DNA of 10,090 nucleotides from an uncultured Clostridia bacterium (GTDB lineage Bacteria; Bacillota; Clostridia; TANB77; CAG-508), in NCBI GenBank assembly GCA_948664205.1, contig CAPNDH010000047.1, forward strand, positions 1 to 10,090. Reading direction: 5' to 3'. A program made the translations under genes and the position numbers. Below are positions 1 to 6,166 of this stretch, piece by piece; position 1 is the stretch's first letter, and each line of letters starts with the position of its first letter. The notes beneath the pieces were generated by a model. That model searched no databases. It had not been told where the DNA came from and was given only the letters and a program-made list of their open reading frames with translations.

Positions 1-422
1 TTAAAGTAACATTAGAAAAAGTAGAAAAAGAACTAGAACACGTAAAACTAGAAGAAGAAGTAAGTGATGTACAATGTGAAAAATGTGGAAGAATGATGGT
101 ATACAAATATGGAAGATACGGAAAATTCTTAGCCTGCCCAGGTTACCCAGAATGTAAAAATGCAAAACCAATAGTAGAAACAATAGATGTACCATGCCCA
201 GTATGCGGAGGAGTAGTACAAGTAAGAAAAACAAAAAGAAAAAGAAATTATTACATATGCGAAAATAACCCAGCAAGCTGTAACTATATTTCATGGAATA
301 AGCCACAAATAGGCGAAAAATGGGAGCCAAAAGAAGCAGTAGAAGTAGAAGAAAAGAAAAAGGTAGCAACTAAGAAGAAAACTACAAAAAGAAAAACAAG
401 TAAAAGTAAAAAACAAAAATAA
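1..422 (+). CDS. topA: DNA topoisomerase I (TopA), C-terminal end, 5' truncated by the window
   Basis: Type IA topoisomerase that relaxes negatively supercoiled DNA; only the C-terminal DNA-binding tail is in the window. The frame is open from base 3, before the first Met at 93, so the gene continues upstream. Two four-cysteine zinc ribbons are visible: the first begins CEKCGRMM and continues through YGRYGKFLACPGYPEC, the second begins CPVCGGVV and ends at CENNPASC. 'GRYGKFLACPGYPEC' is a typical TopA C-terminal motif. The tail after the second ribbon is very Lys-rich (KKKTTKRKTSKSKKQK), common in TopA of low-GC bacteria. The TAA stop at 420-422 lies inside the left arm of the terminator hairpin. 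trmFO lies 4.2 kb downstream; topA and trmFO are often neighbours in Firmicutes, but here they are separated. Family assignment is secure; the active-site domains are outside the window. Confidence 0.93.
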   Translation, partial: KVTLEKVEKELEHVKLEEEVSDVQCEKCGRMMVYKYGRYGKFLACPGYPECKNAKPIVETIDVPCPVCGGVVQVRKTKRKRNYYICENNPASCNYISWNKPQIGEKWEPKEAVEVEEKKKVATKKKTTKRKTSKSKKQK

Positions 423-457
423 ATCTCACATATCGTGAGATTTATTTTTGTTTTTTA
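407..457 (+). terminator. Intrinsic terminator of topA
   Basis: Bases 407-429 pair without mismatch with 435-457 around a 5-base loop (430-434, atatc). The core AAATCTCAC/GTGAGATTT carries the GC pairs and the right arm ends in a long T-rich run (TTTATTTTTG then TTTTTT). The left arm includes the last codons and the stop of topA, so translation to the stop would cover part of it. Confidence 0.85.
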
Positions 458-467
458 TACTAATGCC

Positions 468-496
468 TTGTAAATCAACAAAAAATATTATATAAT
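468..496 (+). promoter_or_regulatory. Putative SigA-type promoter of the SNF2-family gene
   Basis: TTGTAA (468-473, 4 of 6 matches to TTGACA), a 17-base spacer and a perfect TATAAT (491-496). It lies between the topA terminator and the start codon at 535, giving a leader of about 30 bases that carries the ribosome site GAAGGG at 521-526. Confidence 0.6.
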
Positions 497-534
497 ATAT
501 CACTAGAAAAAATTACAATAGAAGGGAAATTAAA

Positions 535-2823
535 ATGATAATAAACCCAGAAATAATAAAAGAATTATGCTCAGAAGCCGGAGAAACTAGAAAAGAAAAA
601 GCCCAAAGCTATGTTAGGCAGAAAAAAGTAAATATAACAAAAGTAATTTATGATGATATAAACAATTTTGAAATCCGTTCAAAAGTAAAAGGAAACGGGA
701 GTATTTATGATGTTCATATAAAAGTAGAAAATAAAGAAATAGAAGATGTAAGCTGTGATTGCCCAGACTATTATGAACACTATGGAACTTGTAAGCACAT
801 TTTAGCAACAGCAATTGAATTTAATCAAAACGAAGGTTATTTACGAATATTTTCAAATAATTCAGAAGATATACAAAATAATGTATCAATATTTAATAAA
901 AAACAAAAACAGGAAGAAAAATATCGCAATTTCAAACAATTAATTCATACATTTTACCCAGTGCACGAAGAAGAAAACAATAATTTAAAACCTAAAATGC
1001 TTCCACATACAATAAAATTAGAGCCAAAATTAATATATTACACATATTTAAAAACATTAAAATTAGAAGTAAAAATAGGAGATAAGCAATTATATAAATT
1101 AAGAAAGTTCCCAGAATTTTATGATAGAATGAGAAACAAAGAATATTATAGTTATGGAGCAAAACTAGAATTTACACATGAGGAAGACTACTTTAGAAAA
1201 GACTCACTACCACTTTTAAATTTTATTTTAAAATATGCAGAAATTATAAAATATACTAATGAAGCTACAAATTCATACACATATTATGGAAGTGGAATTG
1301 AAGAAAGTTATATAACTATTTCAAATAGTGGAATGGACGAGCTATTTAGTGTTTTAGAAGGAAAACAAGTTACATTCCAAAAAGAAGGAATAGAAAATAA
1401 GGTACTATTCTTAAATAAAACACCAGATATAAAGTTCGATATAGAAGAAGAAGGAAAAAACGAATACAAAATTATTCCTAATATAGATATATACGAATAT
1501 GAAATAATTGAAGGAAAAGAAAATATATATTTTTTAATGGAAAATGTGTTATATAAATGTGATGAAAACTTTAAAAATACAACATTAAAACTATTACAAG
1601 TATTTAGAAACAACTTTACAAATAGCATAATATTCCCAAAAGAAGAACTATCAAACCTATTTTCAATAGTATTCCCAAAAGTAAAAGATAGAATAGAAAC
1701 CAAAACTTTAAATGAAGAAGAAATTGAAAAATATGTTCCAAAAGATTTATTTGTAAAACTATATTTAGACTATGACAATAGAAATTACATTACAGCAGAT
1801 ATAAAATTTGTATATGGAGAAGAAGAATTTAACCCATTGCTAGAGCCAAACCTAGAATTTGCAAGAGACATAGCAAAAGAAGATGAAGTATTAGAAATGT
1901 TTAGAAGAACAGGATTCATGCTTGAAGTAGAAAAAGCAAGATTAATTCTAGTTTCAGAAGAGGCAATATATAATTTCTTATCAATAGATATAGAAAATTA
2001 TATGAAAAAATTCGAAGTTTTAGCAACAGATAATTTCAAACAAAAAGAAATAAAACAACCTAAAATGGGTAACTTAGGCGTAAGAATAGAAAATAATTTA
2101 CTAAATATAGACTTAGGAAGTTTAGACTTCGACCCTTCAGAACTTAAAGAAATTATGCAAAAATATCATTTAAAGAAAAAATACCATAGACTAAAAGACG
2201 GAAGTTTTATAAACTTAGAAGAAAACGAAACAATAGATTTTATAGATAGCATATCAAAAGGAATGGATATTACTTACGAAGAACTAGAAAAAGGAGAATT
2301 AAAGCTTCCAATATATAGAAGTCTATATTTAGACAGAATATTAGAAAATATTAAAAATACCAAAATCAGCAAAAATGAAGAATACAAAAACCTAATTAAT
2401 AAAATAGAAGACAAGAACTTTAACGAAGAAATAATACTTCCAAAAAACTTAAATGCAGAACTTAGAAATTATCAAAAAGTAGGTTATGAATGGTTAAAAG
2501 TATTAGATAGTTATAACTTTGGGGGAATTTTAGCAGATGATATGGGACTTGGAAAAACTATTCAATTATTGTCAGTTATACTAAGCTATGTACAAAATGA
2601 AGAAAATCCAAAACCAACAATCGTAGTATGCCCAAGTTCTCTAACATTAAATTGGCAAAATGAAACAAAAAAATTTACTCCAGACCTAACAACAATAGTA
2701 ATTCATGGTAATAGTAGTGAAAGAAAAAGGCAAATAAAAAGTATACGAAAATATAACATAGCAATCACATCATATGATTTACTAAAAAGAGATATAGACA
2801 TATATAAAGAACTTCGGATATGA
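535..2823 (+). CDS. SWIM/SNF2-family DEAD-like helicase, N-terminal part, frame ends at a frameshift
   Basis: N-terminal 762 residues of a bacterial SNF2-family ATPase. A SWIM zinc finger is visible at residues 74-88 (C74, C76, C86, H88; CDCP...TCKH). A long region typical of bacterial SNF2-associated domains follows, then the first RecA lobe: NYQKVGYEWL near 645, Walker A DDMGLGKT at 668-675 (K674) and motif Ia VVCPSSLTLNW. The frame stops at TGA 2821-2823, directly before motif II (DEAQ), which is intact in the +1 frame downstream. This part alone lacks Walker B and the second lobe and cannot be a working ATPase. The ATG at 535 follows GAAGGG with 8-base spacing. Joined at CTT 2812-2814 to GGA 2816, the whole protein would be about 1108 residues, normal for this family. 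The family remodels or translocates on nucleic acid; the substrate here is unknown. The break could be a sequencing or assembly error, a real mutation, or a programmed +1 shift. Confidence 0.85.
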   Translation: MIINPEIIKELCSEAGETRKEKAQSYVRQKKVNITKVIYDDINNFEIRSKVKGNGSIYDVHIKVENKEIEDVSCDCPDYYEHYGTCKHILATAIEFNQNEGYLRIFSNNSEDIQNNVSIFNKKQKQEEKYRNFKQLIHTFYPVHEEENNNLKPKMLPHTIKLEPKLIYYTYLKTLKLEVKIGDKQLYKLRKFPEFYDRMRNKEYYSYGAKLEFTHEEDYFRKDSLPLLNFILKYAEIIKYTNEATNSYTYYGSGIEESYITISNSGMDELFSVLEGKQVTFQKEGIENKVLFLNKTPDIKFDIEEEGKNEYKIIPNIDIYEYEIIEGKENIYFLMENVLYKCDENFKNTTLKLLQVFRNNFTNSIIFPKEELSNLFSIVFPKVKDRIETKTLNEEEIEKYVPKDLFVKLYLDYDNRNYITADIKFVYGEEEFNPLLEPNLEFARDIAKEDEVLEMFRRTGFMLEVEKARLILVSEEAIYNFLSIDIENYMKKFEVLATDNFKQKEIKQPKMGNLGVRIENNLLNIDLGSLDFDPSELKEIMQKYHLKKKYHRLKDGSFINLEENETIDFIDSISKGMDITYEELEKGELKLPIYRSLYLDRILENIKNTKISKNEEYKNLINKIEDKNFNEEIILPKNLNAELRNYQKVGYEWLKVLDSYNFGGILADDMGLGKTIQLLSVILSYVQNEENPKPTIVVCPSSLTLNWQNETKKFTPDLTTIVIHGNSSERKRQIKSIRKYNIAITSYDLLKRDIDIYKELRI

Positions 2824-3862
2824 ATTTAAATTCATAATTGCAGATGAAGCACAATATATTAAAAACAATAATACACAAAATGCAAAAGTCGTAAAAGAAA
2901 TAAATGCAAATACAAGGTATGCACTAACAGGAACACCAATAGAAAATTCACTTTCAGAGCTATGGTCAATATTCGACTTTATAATGCCAGGATACTTATT
3001 TTCATATAGAAAGTTTAAAGAATTATATGAAATACCAATAGTAAAAGATGAAGACAAAAAGGCAATGAAAAAGCTAAAAATGCTTATAGAGCCATTTATA
3101 TTAAGAAGAATAAAAGAAGATGTATTAACAGAGCTTCCAGATAAAACAATTACAGTTCTAAATAATGAAATGCAAGAAGAACAACAAAAGCTATATTTAT
3201 CATATTTACAAAATGCAAAACTAGAAGCAATGGAAGAAATAAATACAAATGGTTTCCAAAAAAGCCAAATAAAAATTTTAGCATTATTAATGAGGTTAAG
3301 GCAAATTTGTTGCCACCCAAGTATATTTTTAAATGATTACAAAGGTGAAAGTAGTAAACTAAATCAATGTATAGAAGTTATAAGAGATGCGGTAGATGCA
3401 GGACACAAAATACTACTATTTTCAACATATACAGCAATGTTCCCAATAATAGAAGAAAAGCTAAAAGAAAGTAAAATACAATATTCAAAATTAACAGGTC
3501 AAACAAAAGTAGGAGAAAGAATAAAATTAGTAGATGAATTTAACGAAAATGACGAAATAAAAGTATTTCTAATATCATTAAAAGCAGGAGGAACAGGTCT
3601 AAACCTAATAGGAGCAGACATGGTAATTCACTACGACCCATGGTGGAACCTATCAGCCGAAAACCAAGCAACAGATAGAACTTACAGAATAGGGCAAAAG
3701 AAAAATGTACAAGTATATAAACTAATAACAAAAAACTCAATAGAAGAAAAAATATACGAACTACAAGAGCGAAAAGCAAAATTAATAGACAACATGCTAT
3801 CAACAAACGAAACATTTATAAATAAACTTTCAAAGGAAGAAATTATGGAATTGTTTAAATAA
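2816..3862 (+). CDS. SWIM/SNF2-family helicase, C-terminal part, in the +1 frame
   Basis: Continuation of the gene that starts at 535. The frame is open from 2798, after an in-frame TAG at 2795-2797, and reads GYEFKFIIADEAQYIKN at once, so motif II (DEAQ, 2843-2854) is complete. Further SNF2 motifs follow in order: motif III ALTGTPIENSLSELWS, then LRRIKEDV, LMRLRQICCHP, motif IV KILLFSTYT, motif V SLKAGGTGLNL (about 3575-3607), DPWWN, and motif VI QATDRTYRIGQ (3665-3697). The C-terminus LSKEEIMELFK is typical of full-length members. The first internal ATG of any size is 2984 (MPGYLF...), which would cut away motifs II and III and has no good ribosome site, so independent translation is unlikely. 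No key residue is missing, which suggests the break is recent, artificial or bypassed. All-AT hairpin arms follow the stop (3858-3865/3869-3876) without a T run. Confidence 0.85.
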   Translation, partial: GYEFKFIIADEAQYIKNNNTQNAKVVKEINANTRYALTGTPIENSLSELWSIFDFIMPGYLFSYRKFKELYEIPIVKDEDKKAMKKLKMLIEPFILRRIKEDVLTELPDKTITVLNNEMQEEQQKLYLSYLQNAKLEAMEEINTNGFQKSQIKILALLMRLRQICCHPSIFLNDYKGESSKLNQCIEVIRDAVDAGHKILLFSTYTAMFPIIEEKLKESKIQYSKLTGQTKVGERIKLVDEFNENDEIKVFLISLKAGGTGLNLIGADMVIHYDPWWNLSAENQATDRTYRIGQKKNVQVYKLITKNSIEEKIYELQERKAKLIDNMLSTNETFINKLSKEEIMELFK

Positions 3863-3886
3863 TTTTGGAAATTATTGTAAATAGTA

Positions 3887-3918
3887 TTGACATATTTTGA
3901 AATTTATAGTAATATAAT
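3887..3918 (+). promoter_or_regulatory. Putative promoter of the short antisense RNA
   Basis: A perfect TTGACA (3887-3892) is followed by TAATAT at 3910-3915 (17-base spacer, 4 of 6) or TATAAT at 3913-3918 (perfect, but a 20-base spacer). Either places the start near 3922-3926, just before the first direct repeat. No ORF with a ribosome site follows before the hairpin at 3953, so the product would be a non-coding RNA. Confidence 0.55.
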
Positions 3919-3928
3919 ATTAGTAAAT

Positions 3929-3955
3929 AACATTAGTAACTAAAATAAAGTAACA
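3929..3955. repeat. Direct repeats DRa and DRb, first copy (in the antisense RNA)
   Basis: DRa AACATTAGTAA at 3929-3939 and DRb ATAAAGTAACA at 3945-3955, separated by 5 bases. Each recurs without mismatch, in the same order, about 120 bases downstream. The two copies flank the shared terminator. Confidence 0.85.
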
Positions 3956-3995
3956 AAAAATTACTCACGAGCTGAATTCGTGAGTAATTTTTTGT
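3953..3995. terminator. Shared bidirectional terminator between convergent RNAs
   Basis: An 18-base-pair perfect hairpin (3953-3970 with 3978-3995) with the 7-base loop GCTGAAT. The arms run from six A through ATTACTCACGA, so both strands have a GC-containing core followed by a T-run; it can stop transcription from the left and from the right. Both loop strands contain a YUNR-type U-turn motif (CUGA on plus, UUCA on minus), a feature of antisense loops that start pairing. It may also end read-through from the helicase gene. Confidence 0.85.
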
Positions 3996-4003
3996 ACTAT
4001 GTA

Positions 4004-4069
4004 TTATTTAAATAATTTGAGAATTAAATAAACAATAATAAGTACAAGAAACATTAGTAATTTATTCAT
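4004..4069 (-). CDS. 21-residue hydrophobic peptide, candidate type I toxin
   Basis: Small minus-strand ORF, ATG at 4069-4067 and TAA at 4006-4004. The peptide begins MNKLLMFLV, continues with LIIVYLIL and ends KLFK. There is an uninterrupted 14-residue hydrophobic stretch (residues 4-17), Lys at 3, 18 and 21, no acidic residue and no Cys. The ribosome site is ideal: AAAGGAGGTG on the minus strand (plus 4078-4087), with 9 bases between GGAGG and ATG. A promoter lies upstream (4119-4147) and the terminator (3953-3995) follows the stop by about 9 bases, so the mRNA would be about 160 nt. The predicted 5' end GCCTC (plus 4107-4111) can pair with GAGGT of the ribosome site (plus 4078-4082), a hiding arrangement known in type I toxin mRNAs. 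Length and composition recall Ibs-type toxins; the layout recalls Fst/par. I recognise no sequence family. A harmless small membrane protein is possible. Confidence 0.7.
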   Translation of the reverse strand: MNKLLMFLVLIIVYLILKLFK

Positions 4070-4078
4070 AAAGTAACA
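4050..4078. repeat. Direct repeats DRa and DRb, second copy (in the peptide mRNA start region)
   Basis: DRa at 4050-4060 lies within codons 4-7 of the peptide ORF. DRb at 4068-4078 covers the start codon edge and the spacer up to the ribosome site. The spacing between them is 7 bases (5 in the first copy). Repeats placed exactly on the translation start are hard to explain except by pairing with the other copy's RNA. Confidence 0.85.
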
Positions 4079-4118
4079 CCTCCTTTTCAAGAATACTATC
4101 TAATATGAGGCAAAAATT

Positions 4119-4147
4119 ATTATACAATATGAATTACATAATATCAG
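4119..4147 (-). promoter_or_regulatory. Putative promoter of the 21-residue peptide gene
   Basis: On the minus strand: CTGATA (plus 4142-4147, 4 of 6), a 17-base spacer and a perfect TATAAT (plus 4119-4124). The predicted start is near plus 4112, giving a leader of about 43 bases that begins close to GCCTC, the complement of the ribosome site. Confidence 0.6.
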
Positions 4148-4217
4148 CAAAAATCGTACGACAGAAATTGACATATTTTTCTATATTCTAAGAAAGTTAT
4201 CCCCGTGAGAGAACTCT

Positions 4218-4260
4218 CTGTAGAAGATATTTATTACAGAAATTCGTAATTCTGTTTTTT
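4218..4260 (+). terminator. Possible leader terminator with an alternative pairing
   Basis: ACAGA (4236-4240), a bulged A and ATT pair with AAT-TCTGT (4248-4255) around the loop CGT, followed by a run of T at 4255-4260. Upstream, CTGTA (4218-4222) can pair with TACAG (4235-4239), which would break the terminator. A short GAGAG/CTCTC hairpin lies at 4207-4218. The stem is weak and I see no convincing promoter in front of it: the TTGACA at 4168-4173 lacks a well-spaced -10 box. The rest of 4150-4217 holds nothing else I recognise. Confidence 0.4.
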
Positions 4261-4272
4261 AATAAAAATATA

Positions 4273-4301
4273 ATGACAAATTAAAAAATACAATATATAA
4301 T
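4273..4301 (+). promoter_or_regulatory. Promoter of the small-protein/trmFO operon
   Basis: ATGACA (4273-4278, 5 of 6), a 17-base spacer and a perfect TATAAT (4296-4301). The start would be near 4308, leaving a very short leader that contains AGGGAGG (4311-4317), 8 bases before the ATG at 4326. Confidence 0.7.
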
Positions 4302-4325
4302 AAATAAAAAAGGGAGGCATTTAAC

Positions 4326-4661
4326 ATGGGTAGTTGGATGGAAAAATTTGAAAGAAAAGAAGATACAAAAAGAGAAAGAGAATTAAATGAAAAATTAGAA
4401 GAAGCAATTGAAGAATATGACGACTACAATATGGCTACAAAAGTAGATATAAATAAGAAAATTAAAAAGATAGAAAAAGTAGTTGAAGCATATAAAAGAT
4501 TAATGATAGAAGCATTCAATTTTAATGAAAAAGACTTTGAACAAAAACAAAAAGAATTAAGTGCTTTGAGATATGAATTAATGCAAAAAAGGCATAACGA
4601 AGGAAAAGATGCAGAGTCTTGGGAAGAATATAAAAATGAAGAAATAGATACAGAAAGGTAA
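4326..4661 (+). CDS. Small charged, probably coiled-coil protein of unknown function
   Basis: A 111-residue protein I do not recognise. It is rich in Glu, Lys and Arg, with no Cys, no Pro, no signal peptide and no membrane segment. Nearly the whole chain looks helical, with coiled-coil-like stretches (RERELNEKLEEAIEEY at about 16-31; a second from about 43 to 90, from INKKIKKIEKVVEAYKRL through KQKELSALRYELMQKR). The start is supported by AGGGAGG with 8-base spacing and by the promoter just upstream. Only four bases separate its TAA from the trmFO ATG, and trmFO's own ribosome site (AAAGG near 4653-4657) lies inside this ORF, so the two are co-transcribed and probably translationally coupled. 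The arrangement does not show that it works with TrmFO. Base and codon use match the neighbours. Confidence 0.85.
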   Translation: MGSWMEKFERKEDTKRERELNEKLEEAIEEYDDYNMATKVDINKKIKKIEKVVEAYKRLMIEAFNFNEKDFEQKQKELSALRYELMQKRHNEGKDAESWEEYKNEEIDTER

Positions 4662-4665
4662 AGAA

Positions 4666-6039
4666 ATGAAAGATTATATAACGATAATAGGTGGAGGATT
4701 AGCAGGTTCAGAAGCTGCATACCAAATAGCAAAAGCAGGAATAAAAGTAAAATTATATGAAATGAAGCCACAAAAATTTTCAGGTGCCCACTCAAATAAA
4801 AATTTAGCAGAAATAGTATGTAGCAATTCCTTTAAATCTAACTTACATACAAATGCGTGTGGTTTATTAAAAGAAGAACTACGCTTGTTAGATAGTTTGC
4901 TAATAAAAATAGCTGATAAAACAAGTGTACCAGCAGGACAAGCACTAGCAGTAGATAGAGAAAAGTTTTCTGAAAAAATAACAGAAGAATTAGAAAATAA
5001 CTCAAATATAGAAATTATAAGAGAAGAAGTAACTAATATAGAAAATTTGTCAAAAGAAGGAATAGTAATAATAGCAACAGGTCCTCTAACCTCAGAAAGC
5101 TTAGCTAATCAGATTAAAAAACTAACAGGAGAAAAAGAACTAGCATTTTATGATGCTGCAGCTCCAATAATTGAAAAAGATAGTATTGACTTTAATATTG
5201 CATTCTATGGAAATAGATATGATGAAGAAAAGAGAAAGGATGAAACAATAGAAGAATGGAAACAAAGGCTAAGCAATGAAGAAGCAAGCTATATAAATCT
5301 TCCAATGAACAAAGAAGAATATGAAAATTTTGTACATGAATTAATAAATGCAGAAGTAGTAGAATTACATGAATTTGAAAAAAAAGAAATATTTGAAGGC
5401 TGTATGCCAATAGAAGTAATGGCAAAAAGAGGACTAGACACGCTTCGCTTTGGACCATTAAAACCAGTAGGCTTTGACGACCCAAGAACAGCTAAAAGGC
5501 CATATGCCGTAATACAATTAAGGCAAGATAATAGTGAAGGAACATTATTTAATATGGTGGGTTTCCAAACAAACTTAAAATTTGGAGAACAAAAAAGAGT
5601 CTTCTCACAAATACCAGGGTTAGAAAATGCTGAATTTGTAAAATATGGAGTAATGCACAGAAACACATTCATAAATTCACCAAAGCTACTAAACGAAAAA
5701 TATCAAATGAAACAATACGAAAACATATATTTTGCAGGGCAAATAACAGGAGTAGAAGGCTATGTTGAATCAATTAGTTCAGGAATGGTATCAGCCTTAA
5801 ATGCTATAGAACAATTTAAACAAACAAAAGAAAATATTATCTTTCCAAAAGAAACGATGATAGGAGCATTATCACATTATATAGTAGAAAATAAAGAAAA
5901 TTTCCAACCAATGAATGCAAATTTTGGAATACTTCCTATATTAGAAGAAAAGATAAAAGATAAAAAAGTAAAATACGGAAAACTAGCGGATAGAGCGATA
6001 GTAGAATTAAAGGATAAATTTGGTGACAAAATTATGTAA
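4666..6039 (+). CDS. trmFO: tRNA (uracil-54-C5)-methyltransferase, folate/FAD-dependent (TrmFO)
   Basis: TrmFO makes m5U54 (ribothymidine) in the T-loop of tRNA, using methylene-tetrahydrofolate as carbon donor and FADH2 as reductant; it is the Gram-positive alternative to SAM-dependent TrmA. The 457-residue length is normal. The N-terminal FAD-binding motif is IIGGGLAGSEAA (residues 7-18), followed by LYEMKP and the signature SNSFKSN...ACGLLKEE. Cys52 (EIVCSNS) and Cys246 (EGCMPIE) sit at the places of the catalytic cysteine pair known in Bacillus subtilis TrmFO (Cys53 and Cys226). The C-terminal signatures YFAGQITGVEGYVES and NFQPMNANFGILP are also present. It is the second gene of a two-gene operon. 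The usual Bacillus followers (xerC, hslV, hslU, codY) are absent; an unrelated gene with its own promoter comes next. No clear terminator follows the stop. Confidence 0.97.
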   Translation: MKDYITIIGGGLAGSEAAYQIAKAGIKVKLYEMKPQKFSGAHSNKNLAEIVCSNSFKSNLHTNACGLLKEELRLLDSLLIKIADKTSVPAGQALAVDREKFSEKITEELENNSNIEIIREEVTNIENLSKEGIVIIATGPLTSESLANQIKKLTGEKELAFYDAAAPIIEKDSIDFNIAFYGNRYDEEKRKDETIEEWKQRLSNEEASYINLPMNKEEYENFVHELINAEVVELHEFEKKEIFEGCMPIEVMAKRGLDTLRFGPLKPVGFDDPRTAKRPYAVIQLRQDNSEGTLFNMVGFQTNLKFGEQKRVFSQIPGLENAEFVKYGVMHRNTFINSPKLLNEKYQMKQYENIYFAGQITGVEGYVESISSGMVSALNAIEQFKQTKENIIFPKETMIGALSHYIVENKENFQPMNANFGILPILEEKIKDKKVKYGKLADRAIVELKDKFGDKIM

Positions 6040-6101
6040 AATAAAAACGAAAAATATTGAAATTCATAATATTAAGATTGTATTACAATTACATAAAATG
6101 C

Positions 6102-6130
6102 TTGAAAATTATGTCATTTTATGGTAAAAT
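6102..6130 (+). promoter_or_regulatory. Promoter of the 355-residue unknown gene
   Basis: TTGAAA (6102-6107, 5 of 6), a 17-base spacer and TAAAAT (6125-6130, 5 of 6), preceded by TG at 6122-6123 to form an extended -10 (TGgTAAAAT). The predicted start near 6137 favours the ATG at 6167 over the one at 6143. Confidence 0.7.
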
Positions 6131-6153
6131 AATAAATAGATAATGAAATTTTT

Positions 6154-6159
6154 GGAGGG
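6154..6159 (+). promoter_or_regulatory. Ribosome site that fixes the start at 6167
   Basis: GGAGGG, 7 bases before ATG 6167. The upstream in-frame ATG at 6143 lies before this site, has no ribosome site of its own, and would sit only about 6 bases from the predicted transcript start. Confidence 0.75.
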
Positions 6160-6166
6160 TAATATT

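Larger units (their letters stand above)
3923..3998 (+). ncRNA. Candidate antitoxin RNA, about 75 nt, antisense to the 21-residue peptide mRNA
   Basis: Predicted from the promoter at 3887 and the terminator at 3953-3995; ends are approximate. It contains AACATTAGTAA (3929-3939) and ATAAAGTAACA (3945-3955), both repeated exactly at 4050-4060 and 4068-4078. Because the peptide gene is on the opposite strand, these repeats make the RNA complementary in two 11-base blocks to the peptide mRNA. One block spans the spacer between ribosome site and start codon, the other codons 4-7. It is also fully complementary to the 3' end of that mRNA across the shared terminator. This matches the RNA II layout of the plasmid pAD1 par (Fst) system. 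Expression is inferred. Confidence 0.55.

Noticed and set aside
1..369. Minus-strand open frame opposite topA, rich in Leu and Phe
   Set aside because: It is the complement of Lys/Glu-rich coding sequence; the topA zinc ribbons on the plus strand are unmistakable and no minus-strand ribosome site or promoter fits.
2984..3862. Separate gene starting at ATG 2984 for the helicase C-terminal half
   Set aside because: The frame is open and conserved before 2984 (motifs II and III), and there is no ribosome site; it is the continuation of the frameshifted gene.
4105..4191. Plus-strand ORF of about 28 codons (MRQKLLYNMNYIIS...) across the toxin promoter region
   Set aside because: No ribosome site before either ATG (4105 or 4129), no promoter in register, and the opposite strand explains the region better.
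4168..4196. TTGACA at 4168-4173 as a promoter
   Set aside because: No -10-like box at 16-18 bases; likely chance in AT-rich sequence.
6040..6101. Terminator after trmFO (AT-only inverted repeats such as AATATT and ATTGTA/TACAAT)
   Set aside because: Stems have no GC core or have impossible loops, and no T-run follows; nothing convincing.
6143..6166. Upstream ATG at 6143 as the start of the 355-residue gene (adding 8 residues)
   Set aside because: The only ribosome site (GGAGGG, 6154-6159) lies downstream of it and fits ATG 6167; the promoter start near 6137 leaves no room.
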